Positions 16,378-26,000 of a stretch of DNA of 64,000 nucleotides are shown here, piece by piece. The position numbers and the translations under genes were made by a program. The notes beneath the pieces were generated by a model. It saw nothing but the letters and a program-made list of their open reading frames with translations, did not search any database and was not told the DNA's origin. The DNA lies in assembly GCA_965371445.1 (NCBI GenBank), contig CBDUYN010000016.1, forward strand, positions 35,093 through 99,092, read 5' to 3'. Every line of letters starts with the position of its first letter. The stretch's first letter is position 1. The DNA is from DASWIG01 sp965371445. GTDB taxonomy: Bacteria; Acidobacteriota; Thermoanaerobaculia; Multivoradales; J023.

Positions 16378-17541
16378 ATGGACCCCGCGACCCGCAAACG
16401 GCTCTACAACCTCTGCGACCCTGAGGCTCCCCTCAAACCGGAGGATCCGCTTCGGGTCGATCCGGACACCTTGGACGGCCGGCAGCCCGGCATGGCGTCC
16501 CTGGCACGGGAGTTGAAGTCGATCCGACCCCGGACGCGGTGGCTCGCGACCTTCGAAGGGGCCGGGGTGACCACCGAGCTTCTGCAACTCGCCGAGCGGC
16601 TCGGGCCGTCCGGTGAAGGGTTCCACACCGTGATCCTCGACGCCTCCACGCTCTTCGACCTGCGGGAGCCGGTGTCCGCAGCGGCTCTCCTCCTCGCTCT
16701 CCTGAAGGCGGTCGACGAGACGGCCCGAAGCTCTTACGGCGAGGATCCGGGGGCCGACTCACGGCGCCGTCTCCTCTCGGGCGCGTGGGCCCATGAGACG
16801 GATCTCGACTCCCTCGCCTCCCGAGTCTGCGAAGAGCTGATCCTGCTCCGTGAGCTCGTACGCCGTCGGGGAGCTCGGGGAATCCTCGTCCTGGTCGATT
16901 CCCTGGAGAGGCTCCACAGCCTTGCGGTCGGCGAGCAAGGCACGGCGAAGACCGACGAGGTCCACCGGTTTTTCCACGAAGACCTGCCGCGGGTCCGCTT
17001 GCCGGTGCATACGGTCTTCGCGGCACCGCTGGCCTGGGCTCTGGGCGCGCCCGGGGTGAAGACCTGGCCACTGGCCGCTTTGACCGGCCGGCAGGGCACG
17101 GCGACGATGCGTGAAATCCTCAGGCGGCGAATTCCGGACGCGACGCTGCGTGGGATGCTTGGCGAAGAGAGCCACGAAACACGGCTCGACGAATTGTTAC
17201 GGGTCGCCAGCGGCTCTCCCCGGCGACTGATCGTCCTGTTGCGGGAGCTCGTCTTCGCGAGTGACGCGGTGCCGATAGATGCACGGCGATTTCGTCGAAT
17301 TCTCAATTCTCCTTTTGTCAGGCTACCCAGGTTCCTGGCGCCACGGCACGCCGCGGCGCTTCTCCGCGGTGGGGAAGCGATACGTTGGGAGGATCTCAGG
17401 GACGAGCACGACGCCCGGGAGCTGGCCCGCTTTGTCAACCTCGGAGCCCTGTCGCCCGTCTTTGACGGCGAATGGCGTTTTCACCTACACCCTGCCGTTC
17501 GATCCGTCGCTCCGCGGGCCGACGTGGCGGCTGTCGCCTGA
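16378..17541 (+). CDS. P-loop ATPase paralog with a degenerate Walker A
   Basis: 387 residues, clearly a paralog of the next gene: both begin MDxATRKRLYNxC with a following P..PL.P.D. The Walker A position reads EGAGVTTEL, with V64 where the catalytic lysine belongs, so nucleotide binding or hydrolysis is probably lost. Walker B is kept (GILVLVDSLERL, D174), as is the RLPVHTVF segment and the terminal FHLHPAVRS. It is the first gene of a three-gene operon (12 nt to the next). I infer a pseudo-ATPase subunit that partners the active paralog, as in systems that pair an active and an inactive NTPase. No family name is known to me. Confidence 0.7.
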   Translation: MDPATRKRLYNLCDPEAPLKPEDPLRVDPDTLDGRQPGMASLARELKSIRPRTRWLATFEGAGVTTELLQLAERLGPSGEGFHTVILDASTLFDLREPVSAAALLLALLKAVDETARSSYGEDPGADSRRRLLSGAWAHETDLDSLASRVCEELILLRELVRRRGARGILVLVDSLERLHSLAVGEQGTAKTDEVHRFFHEDLPRVRLPVHTVFAAPLAWALGAPGVKTWPLAALTGRQGTATMREILRRRIPDATLRGMLGEESHETRLDELLRVASGSPRRLIVLLRELVFASDAVPIDARRFRRILNSPFVRLPRFLAPRHAAALLRGGEAIRWEDLRDEHDARELARFVNLGALSPVFDGEWRFHLHPAVRSVAPRADVAAVA

Positions 17542-17553
17542 ACGAGGTGGTCC

Positions 17554-18885
17554 ATGGATTTCGCAACCAGGAAGAGACTCTACAACCGCTGCAAACCGGA
17601 CGAGCCTCTGGGACCCGACGACGAGCGTAACGTCGCCGTCGACGAGCTGGGCGAAGAGCTGGATCTCGCCCGGGGCCAGAACTGGGTCGACGAGCTGGCG
17701 AACAAGATCAGGCTCTCCAAGGGTCCGGTTTGTTTCTTCTTTACTGGTTTGCCCGGGACCGGCAAGTCAACGGAGCTGCTGCGCCTGGCAGATCGTCTTG
17801 CCAGCCCTGAAGACGCACGATTGTTGCCGGTTCTAGTCGATGCCGAAGAAACGCTCGATCTCGCCAACCCGATCAGCGTCTTCGACATCGTCATCTTCGC
17901 CCTCTACCATACAGAGCGTCGCGTCCTGGAAGCGGAGGGAAAAGATCCGGAAAGCGCGCTCATGGAGGGCTATCTGAGCCGCATCGGTTACTGGCTGAAA
18001 GAAACAGCCGTCGAGCTGAGCTCTCTCCAGGTCGGCGCGAAGGGACCGGGCGGAGTCGCCGACGCGAAGGCAGTGCTGTCGATTAGTACGAACAAGTCGT
18101 TCCGTGAAAAGGCTCGCAGAAGAATCGGCGAGCATCTGAACACGTTTCTCGAGAACGCGCGCGCGGAAACCAGAAAATTTGTGGAGAGAGCTCGTCAGGC
18201 GGGCTATCCCGACATCCTGTTGATCTTTGACTCTCTTGAAAAGCTACGGGGCACAAGCGACAATTGGGAGGAAGTCCTGGCGAGCGCCGAAAAAATATTC
18301 GCCGGCGGCGCGCCTTACCTGCAGTTGCCTGTGCACCTGGTCTATACCATTCCTCCGGCCTTGGCATGGCGACTCAACGTTAAATATTATTTTCTGCCTA
18401 TGTTCAAGATCCATACTTCCAAGGAATCTGCCGACACTCTGGATCCGGAGGGAGCAGGGTACCAGGCAGCCCTCCGACTCCTCGAAGCGCGGCTCGACGA
18501 GTCGGAGCTTCAAGACGTCTTCGGACCCTCTTTCCCACGGCGTGTCGAGAAGCTCATCGAGTGGTCCGGAGGCTATCCCCGCGATATCGTAGGTCTGCTC
18601 CAGGCATGCGTTGCCAAGGCACCGGTGTCCGAGAGAGCCTTCCACCGGATCCTGGCGCAGGCGGAGGACGACTACCGTCGGACGGTCCCCGAAGAAGCCC
18701 TGCCTTTGCTCGTTGACGTTCGTAGGGACAAGCATTTGCCGGTTAGCGACGAGAATCGCAAGATGGTGGACCTGATGCTGTCCAACAACGTCATTCTGCG
18801 CTACCAGAACGACAACGAGTGGTTCAACCTACACCCGGCACTTCGCGATTGGGACCGGCTAAAAGGCGACGGCAAGGATGACTGA
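17554..18885 (+). CDS. P-loop ATPase of the GTGKSTEL/DSLExL family
   Basis: 443 residues. The N-terminal signature is RKRLYNRCKPDEPLGPDD. Walker A is GLPGTGKSTELLRL (G65-S72, K71), Walker B is ILLIFDSLEKL (D226), and later come LPVHLVYTIPPALA and near the end NEWFNLHPALRDW. These same blocks occur in 21614 and in the N-terminal half of 333. It is a cytosolic STAND/AAA-like ATPase, probably a switch or assembly factor. A good ribosome-binding site (GAGGTGG) precedes the ATG. The 3' end overlaps the next gene by 8 nt, which implies tight co-expression with the larger STAND protein. Function beyond ATP use is unknown. Confidence 0.75.
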   Translation: MDFATRKRLYNRCKPDEPLGPDDERNVAVDELGEELDLARGQNWVDELANKIRLSKGPVCFFFTGLPGTGKSTELLRLADRLASPEDARLLPVLVDAEETLDLANPISVFDIVIFALYHTERRVLEAEGKDPESALMEGYLSRIGYWLKETAVELSSLQVGAKGPGGVADAKAVLSISTNKSFREKARRRIGEHLNTFLENARAETRKFVERARQAGYPDILLIFDSLEKLRGTSDNWEEVLASAEKIFAGGAPYLQLPVHLVYTIPPALAWRLNVKYYFLPMFKIHTSKESADTLDPEGAGYQAALRLLEARLDESELQDVFGPSFPRRVEKLIEWSGGYPRDIVGLLQACVAKAPVSERAFHRILAQAEDDYRRTVPEEALPLLVDVRRDKHLPVSDENRKMVDLMLSNNVILRYQNDNEWFNLHPALRDWDRLKGDGKDD

Positions 18886-21196
18886 GGTGACCGCGTCGAA
18901 GCTTTCGTTCGAGGAGGATCCCGATCCTTCTCCGTTGATTCGATCGCTGGCCCTTGCCGAAGGATTCCATTTCTACCTGCTGATTTGCAACTCCCCGACG
19001 GCGGCCGAGAGCGTGTTGTCACCGCTGCGGCTCTGGGTGGCGGGCGAGCGGCAGCGGCCGGTCGACCTGGTACGCCTCGATCCCTCTCCACGGGACATCT
19101 CCGAGAAACGACCCTTGACGCGGGAAGACCTCGTCGAGGACGTCCTCGGGAGACTCTTTGAGATACCGTCCTCCGTCTGGAAAGGCGACCTGATCTACGC
19201 CATCGACGCGTCTCGGGCGCGCCCGCAGGACGACGACGCTTGGTCGTTTGTCTTTCAACGTCTCAACGAGCAGCGCAACCGGCTGGCGCGGCATCTGAGT
19301 CGGCCGCTGGTCCTCGTCCTACCGCCTCGCCTCGAGCAGCTTTTCGCGCATGCGGCTCCGGATTTCTGGTCGGTCCGCAGCCTGGTCACCCGTATCGCCG
19401 GCCCGACTCCCGCGCCACCTCCGGCGCATTCCGTGGAGCCACGAGAGGAGACCTGGGAGGAGGTCTCCTCAGAGAGCCTCTACGCCGGGGTCGAGGAAGC
19501 GCGTGCCTGGGTCGACGAGGTGTCGCGGCGTTCGAGCACCGGTCCCGACCTTGCGCTGGCGCGCGAGGCGCTCGCCGTCTGGCGGATTCGGCAGGCACGC
19601 TTCGAGCTTGCAAGCGGCCGTCTTGACGCGGCGACCCCGGCGGCCCAGGACGCGCTCGCCCTCCGCAGGGAGCTTCGGGCTCAAGAAGGTGACGACGAGA
19701 GCCGGAAGCAGGACCTTGCGGAAGCCCTGGAAACCCTTGCCGACGTCGACTATGGAAACGGCGAAGAGCACAGGGCCTTGGCGGGGCTGAGCGAAGCGCT
19801 TCTTCTGCGAGACGAATCCGTCCGCGGGGAACGACTGCTCGGGAGATTGGCCGAGCGACTGGGTGCCGAGGTCGAGGGAGCCGGCGGCGGCGACGAGCTC
19901 CGCCGTCTGCGGCTGGGTCCTGGCTTCCCGCTCAGCATCGACCACTGCCTCGTCCATCTGCCCCCGTCCGGACGCCCGGCGGCCGAAGTGTCGGCAGGGC
20001 TGCGGGCACGGCCGGAGGCCCGCGACCAGGTCACCCTCGTCCTTGCCGGCGACCTCGCAATGCAGGACGCGCTCCATCGCGAGATCGCGTCCGAGCTTGC
20101 CGCGCTCCACGTCGTGCCGTCGAGAGCCGATCTGACGGAGCTTCTGCTTTCCCCCGAACCGGCCGGCGTGCTGGCGCGCGTCATCGCTTCGCAGGTCCGG
20201 CGCATCCACGTCTCGCCCTACCAGACCGGCGGCGGCGTCGACAAGGAGGCCACCTTCTTCGGACGCGACGAGCTTCTAAGCCACGTCGTGAGCCGGGAGC
20301 CGGCGAGCTACCTCGTCGTCGGCGGGCGCCAGCTCGGCAAGACGAGCTTCCTGCGTGCCGTCGAGCGTCGCTTGCGAGAGGATCCGAGGGTCGACGTCCG
20401 TTACCTGGTGCTGACCGTCGGCGATTTCGCTGGCGAGCTCGCCCGGTCTCTCGGCCTGCGGCGCGAAGCCGGTCTCAACGGCGTCGCCGAGCGCCTCGCC
20501 CAAAGCGAGAAGCGGATGCTTTTCCTCGTCGACGAAGCCGACGTCGCGGCGCGGGAGGGCCGGTCTCTCGGCGAGATCCGAGGCCTCTCCGAGCAGGGGC
20601 TTTGCCACTTCGTCCTGGCCGGCTTCTGGGAGCTCTACGAGGCCGCCTTCTTCGACGAGAGACCGCTGCGCGACTTCGGTGAGACGGTTTGCATCGGGGG
20701 TCTCGAGGAGGACGCGTGCATCGCCCTCGCCACGGGTCCGATGGAGGTCCTGGGGCTCGGCTACGAAGCCGGCGCCGTCGGGCACCTGGTCGAGCGCACC
20801 GGACGGCGCGCCGACCTGATCGCCATCGCCTGCAACGAGGTCCTGAAAAATCTCGAGCCCCATGCCCGGTCCATCACGCTGGAAGACGTCGACAAGGCGC
20901 TTGAAAGTTGGCCGATTCAGAGCGCGCTTGAGGGTTGGCTCGTCCTCACCCGCGACGAGGACGACCGCCGTCTCGACCGCGCCCTGATCGATGCCACCGT
21001 GGGGAGCGACAGCTTTACCCTGTCCGAGGCCCGGGAAGCTCTGGCGCGGCAGGGCCTCAACATCGACGAGGACCGCTTGGAACGTTCGGCGAAGCGCTTG
21101 GAGCTTGCCTGGATCGTCGGCACCGACGCTTCGTCCTACACCTACAGCGTTCCGCTCTTCGTCGATCGGCTACGGTCGCGGCCAGGGCCGGCTTGA
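18878..21196 (+). CDS. STAND-like ATPase with a shared N-terminal domain, partner of 17554
   Basis: 772 residues. The N-terminal about 180 residues form a Rossmann-like domain without a P-loop, ending with LNEQRNRLARHLSRP and LFAHAAPDFWSVRSLV. The giant protein at 23008 starts with a domain of the same kind (LNSRREFYR). A TPR-like helical stretch follows (about 220-320), then a beta/alpha linker, then an AAA module of the type FFGRDELL, VVGGRQLGKTSFLR (K488), MLFLVDEADV (D552, E553) and a C-terminal winged helix ending YSVPLFVDRLR. The AAA part resembles those in 30794 and 33072. The start overlaps the upstream ATPase gene by 8 nt. It probably signals or oligomerises when triggered; no catalytic effector is recognised. 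Confidence 0.7.
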   Translation: MTEVTASKLSFEEDPDPSPLIRSLALAEGFHFYLLICNSPTAAESVLSPLRLWVAGERQRPVDLVRLDPSPRDISEKRPLTREDLVEDVLGRLFEIPSSVWKGDLIYAIDASRARPQDDDAWSFVFQRLNEQRNRLARHLSRPLVLVLPPRLEQLFAHAAPDFWSVRSLVTRIAGPTPAPPPAHSVEPREETWEEVSSESLYAGVEEARAWVDEVSRRSSTGPDLALAREALAVWRIRQARFELASGRLDAATPAAQDALALRRELRAQEGDDESRKQDLAEALETLADVDYGNGEEHRALAGLSEALLLRDESVRGERLLGRLAERLGAEVEGAGGGDELRRLRLGPGFPLSIDHCLVHLPPSGRPAAEVSAGLRARPEARDQVTLVLAGDLAMQDALHREIASELAALHVVPSRADLTELLLSPEPAGVLARVIASQVRRIHVSPYQTGGGVDKEATFFGRDELLSHVVSREPASYLVVGGRQLGKTSFLRAVERRLREDPRVDVRYLVLTVGDFAGELARSLGLRREAGLNGVAERLAQSEKRMLFLVDEADVAAREGRSLGEIRGLSEQGLCHFVLAGFWELYEAAFFDERPLRDFGETVCIGGLEEDACIALATGPMEVLGLGYEAGAVGHLVERTGRRADLIAIACNEVLKNLEPHARSITLEDVDKALESWPIQSALEGWLVLTRDEDDRRLDRALIDATVGSDSFTLSEAREALARQGLNIDEDRLERSAKRLELAWIVGTDASSYTYSVPLFVDRLRSRPGPA

Positions 21197-21230
21197 GTCG
21201 CGGCGGCTTCGCCGTTCAAACGCCGAGCGG

Positions 21231-21334
21231 CTCGGTTGCCTCGGTCAGCGCGTCGAAGTACTCCGCGTAGACGAAGAGCCGGTTGCGACGCTTCCCCGTG
21301 ACCTCCCGCACGATCCCGGACCTGGAGAGCCGAC
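21231..21334 (-). pseudogene. Remnant of a second fic gene (C-terminal winged-helix part)
   Basis: 21231-21319 matches 15052-15140, the last codons of fic, with about five mismatches in 89 nt. 21318-21334 then matches 15246-15262, so about 105 nt (35 codons, in frame) are missing between. On the minus strand it would read VTGKRRNRLFVYAEYFDAL. Everything upstream, including the Fic active site, is gone. A further 14-nt match (GTCGCCTCGGTCAG) to the fic end is at 21533-21546. This shows that a related fic gene, or a duplication of this one, was broken here. Confidence 0.8.
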
Positions 21335-21338
21335 TCAG

Positions 21339-21530
21339 ATCCGTACTCTGGTCGGAGCCCTGGCGGTCCTCTCCGTCTTCCGGCCGGAGGCTTCCGGCTG
21401 GGAAAGGGCGTTGTGGTTCACCTCGGCGAACGGATGGCTGGAGGGAAAGCGTCCGGTCGATCTGCTCGACGCAGAGTCCGACGCCGTCGTCGAGGCCGCC
21501 AGGCGGGAGGCCGAGGAGCTCTTCTTCTAG
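21339..21530 (+). pseudogene. C-terminal remnant of an MbcA/ParS/Xre-type antitoxin
   Basis: About 63 codons open to TAG 21530 encode VGALAVLSVFRPEASGWERA, LWFTSANGWLEGKRPVDLL and a final AVVEAARREAEELFF. The WLxGxRPVDLL plus terminal AAR block is the toxin-binding C-terminus of DUF2384/MbcA-ParS-Xre antitoxins. No N-terminal part and no proper start exist: the frame runs directly into the fic remnant. It is a decayed toxin-antitoxin gene within the island; the matching toxin gene is absent. Confidence 0.6.
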
Positions 21531-21601
21531 CGGTCGCCTCGGTCAGTAGACGACACGGATCGAGCCTCCGAGACCGACGAGCCTTCGCTCTGCATTTCTG
21601 G

Positions 21602-21607
21602 TACCAT
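21602..21607 (+). promoter_or_regulatory. TACCAT -10 element, leaderless start of the second NTPase operon
   Basis: TACCAT ends 6 nt before ATG 21614 and no ribosome-binding site is present. This supports ATG 21614 over the upstream ATG 21413, whose extension runs through the antitoxin and fic debris. Confidence 0.4.
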
Positions 21608-21613
21608 GAAGCC

Positions 21614-22999
21614 ATGGCCAGAGAAGACGACCATCCCCCTGCCGGTGGACGTACCCCAGTAGACTTACCCACGCTCCAGCGGTGGCTTGACGCCTGCGAC
21701 CCCCGGGCGCCCATCGAGAATCCGTGGAAGGATCCACACTACTTCAACCTCGACCAGGTAGAAGTCGATGGTGAGCGCGTCGCTCTCCGGGGAGACGACC
21801 ACATCGAGCGCCTCTACGAGGCCGTCACTCGCAGCGGGGAGCAATCGTGCCAACTCTTTTCCGGTTTCAGCGGCACCGGCAAGAGCACCGAATTGCGGCG
21901 TCTCACCGGCCTTCTCAACGACGACGGCTACTCGGTAGTCATGGTCGACGTCGAAGATTATCACGACCTCAACCATGAGCTGGACATCGGAGACTTTCTG
22001 ATCCTGCTCGCCGCCGCTTTCGGCGAAGCGGTCTCGAAGCGGCTCGGTAAAGAAGTCTTGAAAGAGAATTACTGGAAACGTCTTCACGATTTCTTCGCGC
22101 AGGACGTCGAGCTGAAAGAGATCAAGCTGCCTGCCGGGGTCGTGGACCTCAAGGTGGGGCTACGTCACCAGGAGCCGTTTTGGCTCAAGGCACGGAATGC
22201 TCTTAGAGGCTCTCTGGGCAAGCTTCGAGACCACAGTCACAGTTATATCGAGAAGTGTGTAACATCGCTGAAAGAAGCGGACGATCCTTCGCGGGGCGTC
22301 GTCTTCATTCTAGACAGCCTTGAGAGGCTCACGTCCCCGACGGATTTTCGTGCGGTCACAGAGAGCGCCATTCGGGTCTTCACCCATTATTCAGCCTTCC
22401 TTCACCTTCCCGGTTGCCACGTGATCTATGCCATTCCGCCGTATGTGCAGCTGATCAGTCCCGGATTGAAGGATCGCTACGATCGGGCAAGTCTCGTCCT
22501 GCCGGCCATCAAGGTGTTGGAACGTGGTGAAATCTTGAAACCCTATTCACCAGGTGTCGACGCCTTGATCGAGCTTCTTGACAAGCGCATTCCTGTAGAG
22601 AAAATCTTCGGACCAAACCGTGAGATCCTTCAGAAGCTCGTCGTTTACTCCGGTGGTCATGTTCGAACCCTGATCACATTTATCCGCGAGATCCTCTTCC
22701 GGCTAAAGCACCTGCCGGTCTCGGAGGAGGAGGTCGAGCGGGTAGCTCAGCCTTTCCGAGAGAACGCGGGAGTGGCGATCTGGCGGGAGAGCGTCCCCCT
22801 CCTCGAACGTATCTTGCGCCAAGGGACGATTGAAGGTATCCGCGAGGAGGAATACCCTTTCCTCGCCCGTTTCATGGACAACTACGTCGTGCTTTGCTAC
22901 CGCAACGGTGAAGGTTGGTACGAAGTCCATCCTCTTGCCCGCGACATCGTCCGCCGCCTCGCAGATGAGCAGAAGGCGGAGGAAAAGAGCGAGAAGTGA
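21614..22999 (+). CDS. P-loop ATPase of the GTGKSTEL/DSLExL family, partner of the giant NACHT protein
   Basis: 461 residues from ATG 21614. It has the family signature LQRWLDACDPRAPI, Walker A GFSGTGKSTELRRL (K90), VVMVDVEDYHDL after it, Walker B VVFILDSLERL (D234), LHLPGCHVIYAIPP and, near the end, GWYEVHPLARDIV. All blocks match 17554 and the N-terminal half of 333. It ends 8 nt before the start of the 2591-residue gene, so the pair repeats the arrangement 17554-18878 (small ATPase, then large STAND protein). It is probably the switch or loader subunit of that pair. The biochemical role is unproven. Confidence 0.75.
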   Translation: MAREDDHPPAGGRTPVDLPTLQRWLDACDPRAPIENPWKDPHYFNLDQVEVDGERVALRGDDHIERLYEAVTRSGEQSCQLFSGFSGTGKSTELRRLTGLLNDDGYSVVMVDVEDYHDLNHELDIGDFLILLAAAFGEAVSKRLGKEVLKENYWKRLHDFFAQDVELKEIKLPAGVVDLKVGLRHQEPFWLKARNALRGSLGKLRDHSHSYIEKCVTSLKEADDPSRGVVFILDSLERLTSPTDFRAVTESAIRVFTHYSAFLHLPGCHVIYAIPPYVQLISPGLKDRYDRASLVLPAIKVLERGEILKPYSPGVDALIELLDKRIPVEKIFGPNREILQKLVVYSGGHVRTLITFIREILFRLKHLPVSEEEVERVAQPFRENAGVAIWRESVPLLERILRQGTIEGIREEEYPFLARFMDNYVVLCYRNGEGWYEVHPLARDIVRRLADEQKAEEKSEK

Positions 23000-23007
23000 G
23001 GTGACAC

Positions 23008-26000
23008 GTGGGGTCCGCGGCTCTCAGTGCCGAGGGTGAGGCCGCTTTACAGCACCTCGCCGACGTCTACAAGCTGAGCTCGGTCTTCGAGCCCTGCCTC
23101 CTGATCTCGCCTCACGGAAGGACTCTCGACACCATCCGTCGCCGTCTTGCCGAGAAGATCGGGCCGTTCGAACGCTGGGAACCCGAGGGAGACCTCCCGG
23201 AGCGTGTCCGGCGGCTCTCCGAAGACGTGGGGGAGGTCCAGGAGCGACCGGTCGTCTGGCTGCAGCAGAGGAAGTTCGACCGCGGCCCCTGGCAGAGGGC
23301 TCTCGCCTCGCTGAATTCGCGACGTGAATTCTATCGCTCGAAAGCTCCCTGGACGTGGGTGCTGGCAGGTCCTCCCGATCTCGTGCCGCTGATCCACGAG
23401 TATGCGATGCACGTCTTGACCGGTGTCGCGGTGCGGTTGAACGTCCTCACCGAAGCGACGACCCCTCTGCGCTGGCTCCACCTCTCGGACCTCCACTTCC
23501 GGGAGTCGGAGAGCTGGGATCGTCGGGCCGACCTTCAGGCCTTGCTGCGCCATGCAGAGGAGCTCAAGGAGCGTCGTCTGCGTCCGGACTTCCTTTTCGT
23601 CACGGGCGACGTCGCCTGGTCCGGCCGAGACGGCGAGTACGAGCAGGCGGAGCATTTTCTTCACAAGCTCACCAAAAGTCTGGAGCTGGAGCCAAAGGAG
23701 AGCCTTTTTCTGGTTCCTGGCAACCACGACGTCGACCGCCGCGCCGTCGGTGTTGCTGAAAACCTGATCTTGAGAGGCCTGAAGAATCAGGACGACGTCA
23801 GAAACGTCCAAGGTGACGCCCAGACCATGGAGCTTCTTGGTCGGCGGCTCAACTCCTTCTATTCCTTTACCCGTCGTCTGCTGGGACCTGCACGCGGCTG
23901 GCGGCCTCAACAACCCTGGCGTGTCGACGTCCGCGAGGTCCACGGTGTCGAGACGGCAATCTTGCAGCTCAACTCGGCTTGGGCCTCCGGATCCTCGCCA
24001 AGACCTCTCCTCGGTGAAGCGCAATTGCAGCAAGCCCTCGACGAGGCCTCCGGTGCCTCTTTGAAGGTCGCCCTCGTCCATCACTCGCCGAGTGACCTGA
24101 TGGGGATCGACCGCGAACCTGTGGAGCGCTTGTTCCAGGGACCGGAAGGGGTTCATTTTCTACTTCGCGGACACCTTGACAGCAGCCGTAGCGCCGCGGT
24201 CCGTACTCCCGCCCTGATCGAATTGTCCGCGGGTGCCGCCTATCAAGGAGAGGTCAGCCACCTTGTAACTCACCTCTTGACCGAGGTCGATCCGGCAGCG
24301 GGTGGAGGTCGTGTCCATTTCTTTCGCTACAGCTCTCGAGGGCGCGGATTCTGGGCTCTCGACACAACAACCCATGGAGACGCGCCGACAGGTGTCCGGA
24401 GGTTTGAGCTACCGTCCGAGCTGCGGCGCATGGCCGGAGTGTCCGCGACGTCAGCCGTCACAGAGGATCGACGCGATCCCGTCGTGGCTCGTTACCGGGC
24501 CGCCGCGGCGGCGGTACACGGCTCCATGCGTTTCGTGGGATTCCCCGACCACCGCCCAAGACCGAACGTCTCCGTCCCGGAGCTCTTCGTCCAGCTGCGC
24601 CTGCGGCCGCGTCGAGGAAGAATGGACGGCACGGACAACTGGACCCTCCGGGATCTCCTCCGTCATCTAAGGGATGCGGAGGACGTAGCCCGCGTCGTGG
24701 TGCTGGGGAGCGCCGGCAGCGGCAAGACAACTTTATGCCGGTTCTTGGTGACGGTGCTCGCTGGCGAAGCGGTGCGCGACGAATGGGACATCGACGACGA
24801 CATCCTACCCGTCTTCTTGCCCGTACGGGACTACATGCGTTACCGCAGAGGAACGGACGACCGTTCTTTCATCGGGTTTCTTGCCGAGCAGGCCAAGTCT
24901 CAGTTACAGGATTCGGTGAACGCGGAGCTCCTGGAACGGATGCTGGAGCGCGGCCGTTGCGTCTTTCTCTTCGACGGCCTTGACGAAGCCGGTTCGCCTG
25001 CCGAGCGAGAAGAGATCTGTGACCTCCTCGAGGCATTCTGCCGTGCTTATCCCCGAGTCTCGGTGCTGGCGACCAGCCGTTTCTTCGACGACTCTGAAGG
25101 AGGCGTCAGCGCATTCACCCACCTCGTGTTGAACCCCTTCGACGACGAGGACCTGCAAACGTTCATCCACCGTTGGTACAGCATCCAGGAGCCGGACGAC
25201 CCGGTGTCCCGCGACCGCGGCGCCGCCAATCTTGGAGCGGCTCTCGCCGCGGCGCCATCGGTGCGCGAGCTGGCACGCCTGCCGTTGCTCGCGACACTCG
25301 TCGCGCTGGCTCATCGCTACGAAGCCCACCTTCCCGGAGAAAGGGCACGACTCTACGACCTTTGCGTCAAGACGCTCCTCGAGACGTGGCCTCTTGCCCG
25401 CGGAGTCGTGTTCAAAGAGCTCGACGCAGGAGTTCAGCGACTTTTGTTGGAACAGTTGGCCTATCATATGCTGTCGAAGCTGCAATATGGAGCTTCAGAA
25501 ACCATCGTCGAAAAGACCGCGCTCGTCGACGTTTTTCTCGAGATGGCCCACGACCGGGTGGCGGACGCCGAGCCACAGCTTTTCGAGCGCTGGATCCTCT
25601 TCCTCGAGAACGCCGGCATCTTCCAGGAGAGAAGCCTGGACGCCTTCAGCTTCGCCGACCGTTCGATCTTGGAATATCTCGCCGCCCGCCGTTTGACGGA
25701 TCAAGAAGACGGACCCGAGATCATCGCCGAAAAGAATCGAGATCCCGCGTGGCACGAGGTATGCCTCCTTTCGGTGGGTATACGGGCGACCGATCGATTC
25801 TTCCTCGATCGACTCTACCGGCTGCTCTCCGTGCAAGGTGGCTGGCCGTTCCTGCTCCGGTCCATGGCGGAAGAGGCTTCCTTCGACGAGTCGCTGCGAA
25901 GCGAGATTTTGAGCCACACGGCCAGAGGGCTCCTCGGCAAGTCGCCGGCCGCCTGGACGTCCAAGCAACAGGCTCTCGACAGGCTGCTGCTTTCCGTCCG

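Noticed and set aside
21413..21613. 67-codon upstream extension of the ATPase gene at 21614
   Set aside because: It is out of frame with the antitoxin remnant but made of the same debris. It is very rich in R and is preceded by no start signal, while ATG 21614 has a -10 element at the right distance.
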